Of a stretch of DNA of 64,000 bases, positions 1 to 7,927 are shown in pieces. How positions within the stretch are numbered: position 1 is the stretch's first letter; each line of letters starts with the position of its first letter. The translations under genes were made by a program, and so were the position numbers. The notes beneath the pieces were generated by a model. That model was not told the DNA's origin. It did no database searches and was given only the letters and a program-made list of their open reading frames with translations. The stretch comes from Pseudomonas sp. GGS8 (GTDB lineage: Bacteria; Pseudomonadota; Gammaproteobacteria; Pseudomonadales; Pseudomonadaceae). The stretch is taken from the NCBI RefSeq assembly GCF_024168645.1, contig NZ_JALJWF010000001.1:2781001-2845000 (forward strand). Direction: 5' to 3'.

Positions 1-785
1 AGGGTTTCCCGCAGGCTGGTTTGCATGGCCGACAGGGCCTTGAGCAAGCGTGCGGTTTCATCGGCACCGAGGCTGCGGATTGGTTGACTCAGGTCGCCGG
101 CGGCCACTTGTTCGGCCACCTCGACCGCCTGACGGATCGGCATGACGATGCTGCGAATCAACAGCCAGGCCAGGCACAGGGTCAGGAGCGCAACCGCTAT
201 CAGCGCACCGATCACGGTGATTTTTACCTGGTTGTAGAGCGCGTCAGCCTGGTTGGCCGAGAGGCTGACTTCATTGGCGGAAAGGGCCATCAATTCGGCG
301 AACTGATCACCGGTCTGAGTCGAGTAATCCTGGATTTTTCCATTGAGCAACGCGGTCATTTCTTCGCTGCGGTTCTCCCGCGACAGCGCTTCGTATTGCG
401 CCAGCGCCTGGCGGTAGCTGGTGACGGTGGCGACGAACTTTTCGTACGGCCCCCGGTTGTAATCACCGACCAGCGGGGTGAATTTTTCCAGCGTCTCTGC
501 AAGCCAACCCTGCACTTGGTGCAGGCGTGTGACGGTGGCATCGAGCACCTTTGGATCGCGGTTGAGCGCCATGCGCAGGCTGAGCACGCGAATACTCAGG
601 ATGTAGTCGCGGACTTCACCCAGGTAGCGAATGCTGGGTAGGGAGATGTTCTCAGTGTGCTGACCGGTGGCGCGGACCTGCGCGACCTGTTTGAGGGCGA
701 ACAGTCCCTGCAGCAGGACCAGCAAGGCGATGACGCCGAAGCTGATTACGGCACGCTTGGCGATGCTCAAGTTACCTGGCGACAT
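1..785 (-). CDS. Methyl-accepting chemotaxis protein, N-terminal part (cut by window edge)
   Basis: Reading the minus strand from the ATG at 785 gives an open frame running off the window start, about 261 residues. Residues about 11-31 form a first membrane helix. A roughly 160-residue, mostly helical segment follows that looks like a four-helix-bundle ligand-binding domain. A second membrane helix (about 190-212) is followed directly by a HAMP-like segment that includes 'VMPIRQAVEVAEQVAAGDLS'. This order is standard for a transmembrane chemoreceptor; the signalling domain that contacts CheA/CheW would lie outside the window. The ligand cannot be told from sequence. It lies downstream of the MFS gene on the same strand but is separated from it by a terminator, so it is probably transcribed on its own. 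The family call is firm; the start is likely but untested. Confidence 0.85.
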   Translation of the reverse strand, partial: MSPGNLSIAKRAVISFGVIALLVLLQGLFALKQVAQVRATGQHTENISLPSIRYLGEVRDYILSIRVLSLRMALNRDPKVLDATVTRLHQVQGWLAETLEKFTPLVGDYNRGPYEKFVATVTSYRQALAQYEALSRENRSEEMTALLNGKIQDYSTQTGDQFAELMALSANEVSLSANQADALYNQVKITVIGALIAVALLTLCLAWLLIRSIVMPIRQAVEVAEQVAAGDLSQPIRSLGADETARLLKALSAMQTSLRET

Positions 786-842
786 GGTGTGCCTCTGTGG
801 CTTTGGGAAAAAGGGACGAAATGGATAAATCGCGCACATAAA

Positions 843-874
843 AAAACGCAGGCCCGGGATCAGGCCTGCGTTTG
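843..874 (-). terminator. Rho-independent terminator of the MFS transporter gene
   Basis: An 11-bp stem (844-854 with 863-873, core ACGCAGGCC/GGCCTGCGT) is followed on the minus strand by a run of T. It sits just past the stop of the transporter gene and before the chemoreceptor gene. Confidence 0.85.
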
Positions 875-881
875 AGGTGCA

Positions 882-2234
882 TCAATCTTTTATGGTCGGA
901 ATCTTGCGCGGTGCCATGAAGTACATCCAGGTCAATGCAATGAAGTACATCGCCGGAATCATGGTGAACAGCACGGTGTAGTTGTTGTTGGTGATGGTCA
1001 GAATGTGGCCGACCAACTGGGTCATGAACATCCCGCCGATCGCCGCGCACATGCCGCCGAAGCCGAACACCGTACTCATCATGTGTTTAGGCGTGTAGTC
1101 CATCACCAGGCTCCAGATGTTCGCGGTCCAGGCCTGGTGCGCGCCGATGGCCAGGGAGATGGCGAATACCGCGAGCCACAGGCTGCTCGAACCGGCGGCC
1201 ATGACCACGCCGATGATGCAGCAGGCGAACAGGAACATGGACATCAGTCGGGCCTTGATCGGGTTGATCCCGCGACCGATCAGGAACGAAGACAGGATCC
1301 CGCCGCCGACGCTGCCGAAGTCAGCCGTGAGGTAGATGATGATCAGCGGAATACCCATCTGGGTCACGTTGATCCCCAGGTTGTATTGCTGATTGAGGAA
1401 CGGCGGCAACCAGTACAGGTAGAACCAGAACACCGGCGCGGTGATCGAGTAGGCGAGGGCGAAGGCCCAGGTGCCACGCATGCGCAGGATTTTCGAGAAC
1501 GGTACGCGGGACTGTTCTGGCTCGACTTCCTTCTGGATGTAGTCCAGTTCCGATTGTTTAACGCTCGGGTGGTCTTCCGGGTTGAAGTACTTCAGACCCC
1601 AGAACAGCAACCAGACGCCGCCCAGTGCCGACATGCACAGGAACGCGGCCTGCCAGCCCCAGGCGTGAAGGATCAGTGGCAGCAACATTGGCGTGAACAT
1701 CGCACCGACGTTGGTCCCGGCGTTGAAGATACCGGTGGCCACGGCGCGCTCGCCAGCAGGGAACCACAACCGGGTGGTTTTCACGCAGGCCGGGTAGTTG
1801 GCGGCTTCAGTCAGACCGAGAATGAACCGGCAGACCATGAAGCCGGCCGCCGAAGTGGCCAGGCCATGAGCGCCGGTGGCCAGGCTCCAGAGCAGTACCG
1901 CGAAGAAGAACACGCGCTTCACGCCGACCCGGTCGATCAATCGGCCTTGCAGCACGAAACCGACGGCGTAGCCGAACTGAAACCAGAAGTTGATGTTGGC
2001 GTAGTCCATCGCCGTCCAGCTCATTTCCTTGGCGAGGATCGGTTGCATGACGCCCAGAGCAGCGCGGTCGATGTAGTTCAGGGTGGTGGCGAAAAACACC
2101 AGCGCCAGCATCCCCCAACGGGTTTTTCCGACGGCCATGGCGCCGCGGATTTTGTCGCCGATACCGCCAGTGGCGACGCTTTGGGCCGAAGCCACGCGAG
2201 AGCTTTCCGTTTGCGAGCTTTGAGAAGGAAACAT
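882..2234 (-). CDS. MFS transporter, anion:cation symporter type, probable quinate/shikimate-pathway uptake
   Basis: A 450-residue protein with about 12 hydrophobic segments. After a polar N-terminus of about 35 residues it has the signature 'LNYIDRAALGVMQPIL' in the first helix and 'GRLIDRVGVKRVF' in the loop between helices 2 and 3, the classic MFS motif A. The helix-4 stretch 'RFILGLTEAANYPA' is typical of the anion:cation symporter family, which imports hexuronates, glucarate, phthalate and similar organic acids. It is divergent from quiC and shares a 490-bp intergenic region with it, so uptake of quinate, shikimate or dehydroshikimate is the natural inference. The transporter family is clear; the substrate comes only from context. 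A terminator follows the stop codon. Confidence 0.85.
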   Translation of the reverse strand: MFPSQSSQTESSRVASAQSVATGGIGDKIRGAMAVGKTRWGMLALVFFATTLNYIDRAALGVMQPILAKEMSWTAMDYANINFWFQFGYAVGFVLQGRLIDRVGVKRVFFFAVLLWSLATGAHGLATSAAGFMVCRFILGLTEAANYPACVKTTRLWFPAGERAVATGIFNAGTNVGAMFTPMLLPLILHAWGWQAAFLCMSALGGVWLLFWGLKYFNPEDHPSVKQSELDYIQKEVEPEQSRVPFSKILRMRGTWAFALAYSITAPVFWFYLYWLPPFLNQQYNLGINVTQMGIPLIIIYLTADFGSVGGGILSSFLIGRGINPIKARLMSMFLFACCIIGVVMAAGSSSLWLAVFAISLAIGAHQAWTANIWSLVMDYTPKHMMSTVFGFGGMCAAIGGMFMTQLVGHILTITNNNYTVLFTMIPAMYFIALTWMYFMAPRKIPTIKD

Positions 2235-2724
2235 GTGTGTGCCATCCGTTCAATGACTGACAAGCGAGGCTTGTCGGGACTTCAAGGGCGCGTGATCAAT
2301 CGATGGCGACGGGCGCGGGTGAGATTGATCGGCTGAGGTGTTCTCGTCAGGTGACGACAACGTTTTATTCAGCGAGCGGCACGGTTCGGTCGAGGGGGCG
2401 CAAGGTTCGGATGGACACCAGGTCTGGCGTGAGGTCGGTGGAGCAAGCAAACAAGGCGTTGAATGAGCGCATGAGCGTGTACCCGTTTTTTGAAATTTTT
2501 ATGTGGTGTTCAGGGTCTTTGGTAACCGAGTCCATGGGGTTGTGACCGGACTCAATGTGGTGTCGATGGTGCGCAGTGGACGAAAAATCGTCAATTCGCC
2601 AACCGCCATTGTGTTCGATAATCGCCCGCAAAACTAACCGGGTAGTACACTTTGAATTGCTGTGTGGATTCGTCAAGCCAATAATTTACCCAACAAGAAT
2701 GTCCCATCCACCGGGAGTCGACAC
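2235..2724. promoter_or_regulatory. Divergent promoter region between the MFS gene and quiC
   Basis: About 490 bp with no convincing gene. It holds a perfect 6+6 palindrome with a 2-nt centre (TCGTCA-GG-TGACGA, 2344-2357), an inverted repeat GAGTCC/GGACTC spaced by 14 nt (2528-2553), and near quiC the palindrome at 2633-2646 that recurs before aroQ. A minus-strand frame of 103 codons in this region has no recognisable features and overlaps the likely control sites, so I do not call it. Confidence 0.55.
2633..2646. promoter_or_regulatory. Candidate TetR-type operator in front of quiC
   Basis: ACTAACCGGGTAGT is a near-perfect palindrome (ACTA-n-CCGG-n-TAGT) about 80 bp upstream of the quiC start. 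It matches the palindrome before aroQ (6817-6830) at 11 of 14 positions. The TetR gene next to quiC is the obvious candidate to bind both. This is inference from sequence and position. Confidence 0.5.
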
Positions 2725-4626
2725 ATGCAGCGTTCCATTGCCACCGTTTCCTTGAGCGGTACCCTGCCGGAAAAACTCGAAGCCATTGCCGCCGCCGGTT
2801 TTGACGGGGTAGAAATTTTCGAAAACGACCTTCTTTACTACGACGGCAGTCCGCGGGAAATCAGGCAGATGTGCGCCGATCTCGGTATCGCCATCACACT
2901 GTTCCAACCCTTCCGGGACTTCGAAGGTTGCCGCCGCGATCGCCTGCCGCGCAATCTGGAGCGGGCCGAGCGCAAGTTCGATTTGATGCAGGAGCTGGGC
3001 ACCGACCTGGTGCTGGTGTGCAGCAACGCTTCGGCCGACTCCATCGGTGATGAGCAGATCCTGGTCGACGATTTGCGCCTGCTCGCCGAACGGGCTGGCG
3101 CTCGTGGTTTGCGGATCGGCTACGAGGCACTGGCCTGGGGCCGACACGTGAACACGTATCAACAGGTGTGGAACATCGTTCGCCAGGCCGACCATCCGAA
3201 CCTTGGCGTGTTGCTGGACAGTTTTCATACGCTGTCGCTCAAGGGCGACCCAAGCGCCATCGCCGAAATTCCCGGTGACAAGTTCTTCTTCGTGCAAATG
3301 GCCGACGCGCCGATCCTGGCCATGGATGTGCTGGAGTGGAGCCGGCATTTCCGTTGTTTCCCGGGCCAGGGCGAATTCGATCTGCCGGGGTTCCTCGCAC
3401 CGATCATCAAGAGTGGCTACACCGGCCCGCTGTCGCTGGAGATCTTCAACGACGGCTTCCGCGCCGCGCCACCCCGGGCCAATGCCGCCGACGGCTTGCG
3501 TTCGTTGCTGTACCTGGAGGAGAAAACCCGCGAGCGTCTGGAGCAGGAAGCTGCGCCTGTGGCCAATCGCGACATTCTGTTCGATACCCCAGGCGCCAGC
3601 GAATACAACGGCATCGAGTTTCTTGAGTTCGCCGTGGACGAAAGCCTCGGCGCCAAGCTGTACCATTGGCTGGAGCGGCTGGGTTTCGTCAAGGCCGGGC
3701 AACACCGTTCCAAGAACGTCAGCCTGTTGCGTCAGGGCGATATCAACCTGATCCTCAACTCCGAACCTTATTCCTTCGCCCACAGTTTTTTCGAGGCCCA
3801 TGGGCCATCGCTGTGCGCCACCGCCGTGCGGGTCAAGGACAGCGCCAGTGCGCTGGCCCGAGCCGTGGCTTATAAAGGCCAGCCGTATCGCGGGCTGGTA
3901 GGCCCCAATGAGCTTGAACTGGCAGCGGTGCGTGCGCCGGACGGCAGCCTGATTTACCTGGTGGACCAGAATGCCGATGTCTATGGCACCGACTTCAATC
4001 TGAAACCCGCAGCCGTGACCAGCGGTGGCCTCAAACGCATCGACCACATGGCGATGGCGCTGCCAGCCGATAGCCTCGACAGTTGGGTGCTGTTCTATAA
4101 AAGCCTGCTGGATTTCGAAGCCGACGATGAAGTGGTGCTGCCCGACCCGTATGGTCTGGTGAAGAGCCGTGCCTTGCGCAGCCGCTGCAGTTCGATCCGC
4201 CTGCCGCTGAACATTTCCGAGAACCGCAACACCGCGATCTCACACGCGCTGTCGAGTTATCGCGGTTCCGGCGTGCATCACATCGCTTTCGATTGTGACG
4301 ACATCTTTGCCGAAGTCAGCCGCGCCAAGGAGGCGGGCGTGCCGTTGCTGGATATTCCGCTCAACTACTACGATGACCTCGCCGCGCGGTTCGATTTCGA
4401 CGACGAATTCCTCAGCGAGCTGGCGTATTTCAACGTGCTCTACGACCGCGATGCTCAGGGTGGCGAGCTGTTTCACGTGTACACCGAGCCGTTCGAAGGG
4501 CGGTTTTTCTTTGAAATCATCCAGCGTAAAAACGGCTATGCGGGTTACGGCGCGGCCAACGTAGCCGTGCGACTGGCGGCCATGGCCAAATCCAGAAGTG
4601 GTGGCGTACGTCAGACAAAGTTGTAG
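2725..4626 (+). CDS. quiC: 3-dehydroshikimate dehydratase fused to an HPPD-like domain
   Basis: A 633-residue two-domain enzyme. Residues about 1-280 are a TIM-barrel of the xylose-isomerase/AP-endonuclease type, with likely metal ligands in 'GYEALAWG', 'LLDSFH' and 'SLEIFND'. Residues about 285-625 resemble 4-hydroxyphenylpyruvate dioxygenase, and this half keeps candidate iron ligands: His in 'RIDHMAM', His in 'GVHHIAF', Glu in 'FFFEIIQR'. This fusion is the QuiC1 type, which converts 3-dehydroshikimate to protocatechuate for the beta-ketoadipate pathway. I chose the ATG preceded by GGGAG with 7-nt spacing; an upstream in-frame ATG at 2662 lies within the promoter region. The next gene is a TetR regulator on the same strand. 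The function of the first domain is well supported; the natural role of the second is not known to me. Confidence 0.92.
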   Translation: MQRSIATVSLSGTLPEKLEAIAAAGFDGVEIFENDLLYYDGSPREIRQMCADLGIAITLFQPFRDFEGCRRDRLPRNLERAERKFDLMQELGTDLVLVCSNASADSIGDEQILVDDLRLLAERAGARGLRIGYEALAWGRHVNTYQQVWNIVRQADHPNLGVLLDSFHTLSLKGDPSAIAEIPGDKFFFVQMADAPILAMDVLEWSRHFRCFPGQGEFDLPGFLAPIIKSGYTGPLSLEIFNDGFRAAPPRANAADGLRSLLYLEEKTRERLEQEAAPVANRDILFDTPGASEYNGIEFLEFAVDESLGAKLYHWLERLGFVKAGQHRSKNVSLLRQGDINLILNSEPYSFAHSFFEAHGPSLCATAVRVKDSASALARAVAYKGQPYRGLVGPNELELAAVRAPDGSLIYLVDQNADVYGTDFNLKPAAVTSGGLKRIDHMAMALPADSLDSWVLFYKSLLDFEADDEVVLPDPYGLVKSRALRSRCSSIRLPLNISENRNTAISHALSSYRGSGVHHIAFDCDDIFAEVSRAKEAGVPLLDIPLNYYDDLAARFDFDDEFLSELAYFNVLYDRDAQGGELFHVYTEPFEGRFFFEIIQRKNGYAGYGAANVAVRLAAMAKSRSGGVRQTKL

Positions 4627-4729
4627 GAAAATCGTAAACACGGGTACAAAACCGCTGCCACGTGGCTTCCTTCACTGTGCGCAGCGGCCCATAATCGCCC
4701 ACTTGTGCAGTGATGGCCGTGAGCCCGCA

Positions 4730-5407
4730 ATGACAATAATTTCAGAACTCTCCGCAGCGCCCGAAAAGCCAATTGCCGAGCCTCGCAAGAGTCGCAAGAA
4801 CAACCCGGAAAAAACCCGCGAGAACATCCTTCAAGAGGCTATTGTCGAGTTCGTCCAGCAGGGGCTTTCCGGTGCGCGCGTCGATGCGATCGCCGAGCGC
4901 ATCCACACCTCAAAACGCATGATCTATTACTACTTCGGCAGTAAGGAGCAGCTCTACGTCGAGGTGCTGGAAAAACTCTACGGGGATATCCGCAGCACCG
5001 AAAGTCGCTTGCACCTGGCCGAACTGGCGCCGGTGGAGGCGATTCGGCGGTTGGTGGAATTCACCTTCGATCACCATGATCGCAACGTCGATTTCGTGCG
5101 TATCGTCTGCATCGAGAACATTCACAACGCCGAGTATGTGAAACGCTCCGATGCCATCAAGGCGATGAACAACACCATCCTCGATTCATTGGGCGAGATT
5201 TTGCGTCGCGGGGCCGCGGAGGGAGTATTTCGCGCCGGCCTCGATCCGCTGGATGTGCACCTGCTGATCAGTTCATTTTGCTTCTATCGCGTGTCGAACC
5301 GTCATACCTTCGGTGAGATCTTTCAGATCGACTTGCCGGACGAAAGCATCAAGCAGCGTCATCGGGAGATGATCTGCGAGTCGGTGTTGCGCTACCTGCA
5401 GGCCTGA
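4730..5407 (+). CDS. TetR family transcriptional regulator of the quinate/shikimate cluster
   Basis: 225 residues. A basic, polar N-terminal tail of about 27 residues precedes a TetR helix-turn-helix domain; the recognition region includes 'ARVDAIAERIHTSKRMIYYY' followed by 'FGSKEQLY'. The rest is a helical ligand-binding and dimer domain with no family-specific signature that I recognise. It lies about 100 bp after quiC on the same strand. That position and the shared palindromes before quiC and aroQ suggest it controls the pathway, perhaps releasing DNA when dehydroshikimate or protocatechuate binds; the effector is a guess. The start at 4730 leaves the usual short tail before the DNA-binding domain. 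Confidence 0.88.
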   Translation: MTIISELSAAPEKPIAEPRKSRKNNPEKTRENILQEAIVEFVQQGLSGARVDAIAERIHTSKRMIYYYFGSKEQLYVEVLEKLYGDIRSTESRLHLAELAPVEAIRRLVEFTFDHHDRNVDFVRIVCIENIHNAEYVKRSDAIKAMNNTILDSLGEILRRGAAEGVFRAGLDPLDVHLLISSFCFYRVSNRHTFGEIFQIDLPDESIKQRHREMICESVLRYLQA

Positions 5408-5410
5408 CAC

Positions 5411-5448
5411 CTTCGCGGGCAAGTCGGCGATCCGACTTGCCCGCGAAG
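5411..5448. terminator. Perfect hairpin between convergent tetR and aroE genes
   Basis: Seventeen-nucleotide arms (5411-5427 and 5432-5448, starting CTTCGCGGGCAAGTCGG) are exact complements around a 4-nt loop. It contains the GCGGGCAAG core of the local REP elements, so it is probably a REP-derived hairpin that also stops transcription from both sides. Confidence 0.7.
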
Positions 5449-5452
5449 CTTT

Positions 5453-6307
5453 TCAACCATTCATGCTCTGAAAATGCGCCAGCATCCGCTGGGCATCCGG
5501 CACCACGCCGCTGAACAATTCAAACGCCTTCACCGCCTGAAATACTGCCATGTTGCCGCCATCCAGGGTTCGGCAACCCAGTGCGCGAGCATTGCGCAGC
5601 AGTTCGGTTTCCAGCGGGAAGTAAACGATCTCCGCCACCCATAAATCAGCTCGAAGCAGCTCTACCGGCACCGGCATGCCCGGCAGTTTTTTCATGCCCA
5701 TGGGTGTGGTATTCACCAACCCGTCAGCCTGGCCCAGGGTGCCCGGCAAGTCATGACCGGCTACGGCGCGGCCAAAACCGAAATGCTGATTAAGGTTGTT
5801 CGCCAGCGACTGAGCCCGGCTGTGATCCACATCGAAAATGCTCAGCAGCTTTACGCCTTCGCTCAATAGCGCGTGGGCCACCGCTGCGCCTGCGCCACCT
5901 GCGCCCATTTGCACCACACGCTCACGGGCAACGTCTTGCAGGCCGCGACGAAACCCTTCGGCGAAGCCCAGGCAATCGGTGTTGTGGCCGATGCGTTTAC
6001 CGTCCTTCAACACCACCGTGTTCACCGCGCCAATACCGCGGGCTTCCGGCGACAACTCATCGAGCAACGGGATGATCGTCTGCTTGCACGGGAAGGTGAT
6101 GTTCAGCCCGGTGAAATTCATCCGCTCGGCGGCCATCAGCAGGTCGGGCAGGGCGCCGCTGTCGAGTTTCAGCTGATCCAGGTCGATCAACCGATACAGG
6201 TAACGCAAACCCTGCGCATCGCCTTCATGCTCGTGCAGCGCCGGAGTGCTGGAAGCCTGAATGCCGGCGCCGATCAGCCCGGCCAATACCACGGTGTTCT
6301 GTGTCAT
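5453..6307 (-). CDS. Quinate/shikimate dehydrogenase, AroE superfamily, catabolic type
   Basis: 284 residues. The N-terminal substrate domain has the catalytic Lys in 'LNITFPCKQ' and Asp in 'HNTDCLGFA', the Lys-Asp pair of the AroE family. A Rossmann fold follows with 'MGAGGAGAAVAHAL'. After the next strand comes 'FDVDHSRAQ'; an Asp there favours NAD(H) over the NADP(H) used by biosynthetic AroE. The substrate loop reads 'QASSTPALHEHEG' rather than the usual AroE Ser-x-Ser pattern. These traits and the gene's place beside aroQ and quiC indicate a catabolic enzyme oxidising quinate and/or shikimate. It starts 5 nt after the aroQ stop, so the two form one operon. The exact substrate preference needs assay. 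Confidence 0.88.
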   Translation of the reverse strand: MTQNTVVLAGLIGAGIQASSTPALHEHEGDAQGLRYLYRLIDLDQLKLDSGALPDLLMAAERMNFTGLNITFPCKQTIIPLLDELSPEARGIGAVNTVVLKDGKRIGHNTDCLGFAEGFRRGLQDVARERVVQMGAGGAGAAVAHALLSEGVKLLSIFDVDHSRAQSLANNLNQHFGFGRAVAGHDLPGTLGQADGLVNTTPMGMKKLPGMPVPVELLRADLWVAEIVYFPLETELLRNARALGCRTLDGGNMAVFQAVKAFELFSGVVPDAQRMLAHFQSMNG

Positions 6308-6312
6308 GGGGC

Positions 6313-6753
6313 TTAACCTTTCAAACGTTGGCTGAAATGCTCCAGCGCCAAACGATAGCCGTGGCTGCCGAAACCGCACATGACTGCCGTGGCGATGGAC
6401 GAGACAAAGGAGTGATGCCGGAAGGGTTCGCGAGCATGGACATTGGACAGGTGCACTTCGATCACCGGCAGTTCGCTGGCGACCAGGGCATCGCGAATGG
6501 CGACCGAGGTGTGAGTCCAGGCGGCCGGGTTGATGACGATCCCGGCGCAACGGCCACGGGCGGCATGAATCCAGTCGAGCAGTTCGCCTTCATGGTTGGT
6601 CTGGCGAAACTCCACCTTCAGACCGAACTCTTCGGCGGCGCGACCGCACAGCGCTGAAATATCCGCCAGGGTTTCGTGGCCATACGTTGCCGGTTCACGG
6701 GTGCCAAGCAGGTTCAGGTTCGGGCCGTTGAGCACCAGAACGATAGGGGACAT
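6313..6753 (-). CDS. aroQ: 3-dehydroquinate dehydratase, type II
   Basis: 146 residues, the normal length for the dodecameric type II enzyme. The start '[19 protein letters not shown]' holds the catalytic Arg and Tyr of the mobile loop. '[18 protein letters not shown]' and '[16 protein letters not shown]' carry the conserved Asn, His and substrate-binding residues. It interconverts 3-dehydroquinate and 3-dehydroshikimate. Here it sits directly upstream of the catabolic dehydrogenase and near quiC, so its likely job is quinate breakdown rather than aromatic amino acid synthesis. GGAGAG precedes the ATG. A palindrome related to the quiC one lies about 65 bp upstream. Confidence 0.96.
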   Translation of the reverse strand: MSPIVLVLNGPNLNLLGTREPATYGHETLADISALCGRAAEEFGLKVEFRQTNHEGELLDWIHAARGRCAGIVINPAAWTHTSVAIRDALVASELPVIEVHLSNVHAREPFRHHSFVSSIATAVMCGFGSHGYRLALEHFSQRLKG

Positions 6754-6816
6754 CGGGTCTCTCCACTTATTATTTTTGGCATTGGCCGAGGGTCTCAGCC
6801 TGTGGAGATAAATTGT

Positions 6817-6830
6817 ACTAACTGGTTAAT
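6817..6830. promoter_or_regulatory. Candidate TetR-type operator in front of aroQ
   Basis: ACTAACTGGTTAAT, palindromic around TAAC-TG-GTTA and flanked by AATTG...CAATT, lies in the 130-bp gap between the LysR stop and aroQ. It shares 11 of 14 bases with the site before quiC. Binding by the neighbouring TetR protein is inferred. Confidence 0.5.
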
Positions 6831-6883
6831 AAGGTCAATTGAAGAGGCGTCAGGCCTGGATTATTTGTGCGGTGATCGGACAT

Positions 6884-7795
6884 TCAGCGCGGAAGACGCT
6901 CAACCAGAAAATCGATAAACGCCCTTAGCCGCAACGGCACATGGCGGCTTTGCGGATACAGCAAAGTGAAGGGGCGCGAACGCCCGCCATAGGGCTTGAG
7001 CACTTCAACCAGCGAGCCATCCGCCAGTTCGTTTTCGACGATGAAGCGATAGGTTTGAAACAACCCGGCGCCGTGTTTCGCCAGCGTCACGCCGCCCAAT
7101 ACATCATCGGAACAGCAGTAATTACCCTCGGCCAAAATCTCCAGCGGCACACCGTTATCGTTGAACAGCCAGGCAATCCGCCGCCCGCTGCTGGGTAGCT
7201 CGAACTGGATGCATTCGTGGTGCGCCAAGTCATCCAGGCTCTGTGGAATGCCGGCACGCTTCAGATAGTCAGGGCTGGCAATCATCACCAGCGCGGCGTC
7301 CTCCAGCGGCCGGGCAATCAGCCCGGAGTCGGGAATGGCCCGTACACGGATTGCCATGTCATAGCCTTCGTCAACGAAATCGATGTTGCGATTGCTGACG
7401 TGCACTTCGACTTTCACAGCAGGAAAACGCGCCCGAAACGCCGGCAGCAGCGGCAGGATGCGATGGTGGGCATAGGTAGTGGGAATGCTGATGCGCAAGG
7501 TGCCGGAGGGTTCCTGCTGTTGGCCCATGACTTCGCGCTGAGCCTCGACCAGTTGCGCAAGGGCCAGGCGACACTCCTCGAAATAGCGTCGGCCACTGTC
7601 GGTCAGCTTGACGCTGCGGGTGGTGCGCGCGAACAGCCGCACACCTAGACGTTCTTCCATCCGCGACACCGAGCGGCTGACCGCAGCCGGGGTCACACCC
7701 GCCACCAGGGCCGCGGCGGTAAAGCTGCCGGCTTCGGCGGCCAGGCAAAACAGTTCGATGCTGCCCAGCTGAAGATCGTCGAAATGTCGCTGCAT
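6884..7795 (-). CDS. LysR family transcriptional regulator
   Basis: 303 residues. The N-terminal winged helix-turn-helix (about 10-70) contains 'AAALVAGVTPAAVSRSVSRM' and 'LGVRLFARTTRSVKLTDSG'. A periplasmic-binding-like effector domain follows from about residue 95. The sequence pattern ('GTLRISIPTTYAHHRILPLL', 'YDMAIRVRAIPDSGLIARPL') is that of the CrgA-like LysR subgroup, widespread in pseudomonads. It lies upstream of aroQ on the same strand, with 130 bp between. It could be a second regulator of the quinate genes or unrelated to them; the TetR gene is the stronger candidate for pathway control. Confidence 0.9.
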   Translation of the reverse strand: MQRHFDDLQLGSIELFCLAAEAGSFTAAALVAGVTPAAVSRSVSRMEERLGVRLFARTTRSVKLTDSGRRYFEECRLALAQLVEAQREVMGQQQEPSGTLRISIPTTYAHHRILPLLPAFRARFPAVKVEVHVSNRNIDFVDEGYDMAIRVRAIPDSGLIARPLEDAALVMIASPDYLKRAGIPQSLDDLAHHECIQFELPSSGRRIAWLFNDNGVPLEILAEGNYCCSDDVLGGVTLAKHGAGLFQTYRFIVENELADGSLVEVLKPYGGRSRPFTLLYPQSRHVPLRLRAFIDFLVERLPR

Positions 7796-7880
7796 GATTG
7801 ATTACACCAAGAATCAAATGGGATGCCTGAGGTGGTATTTATCAAATGCAGACGTACAAATACAGGGCGTTTCAATCGCC

Positions 7881-7916
7881 CACAAAAAAGCCGTCCCAAG
7901 GACGGCTGATTTGTGT
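7881..7916 (-). terminator. Rho-independent terminator of trmA
   Basis: Eight-bp GC-rich stem AGCCGTCC/GGACGGCT (7889-7896 and 7900-7907) with a 3-nt loop, followed on the minus strand by TTTTTT. It lies directly after the trmA stop. Confidence 0.88.
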
Positions 7917-7927
7917 AGCAGCTGCAA

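Noticed and set aside
1005..2336. A 443-codon plus-strand frame opposite the MFS transporter
   Set aside because: Charged, repeat-like translation opposite a clear 12-helix transporter; a shadow.
2365..2676. A 103-codon minus-strand frame between the MFS gene and quiC
   Set aside because: Overlaps the candidate operators, no recognisable domain or ribosome-binding site; treated as regulatory DNA.
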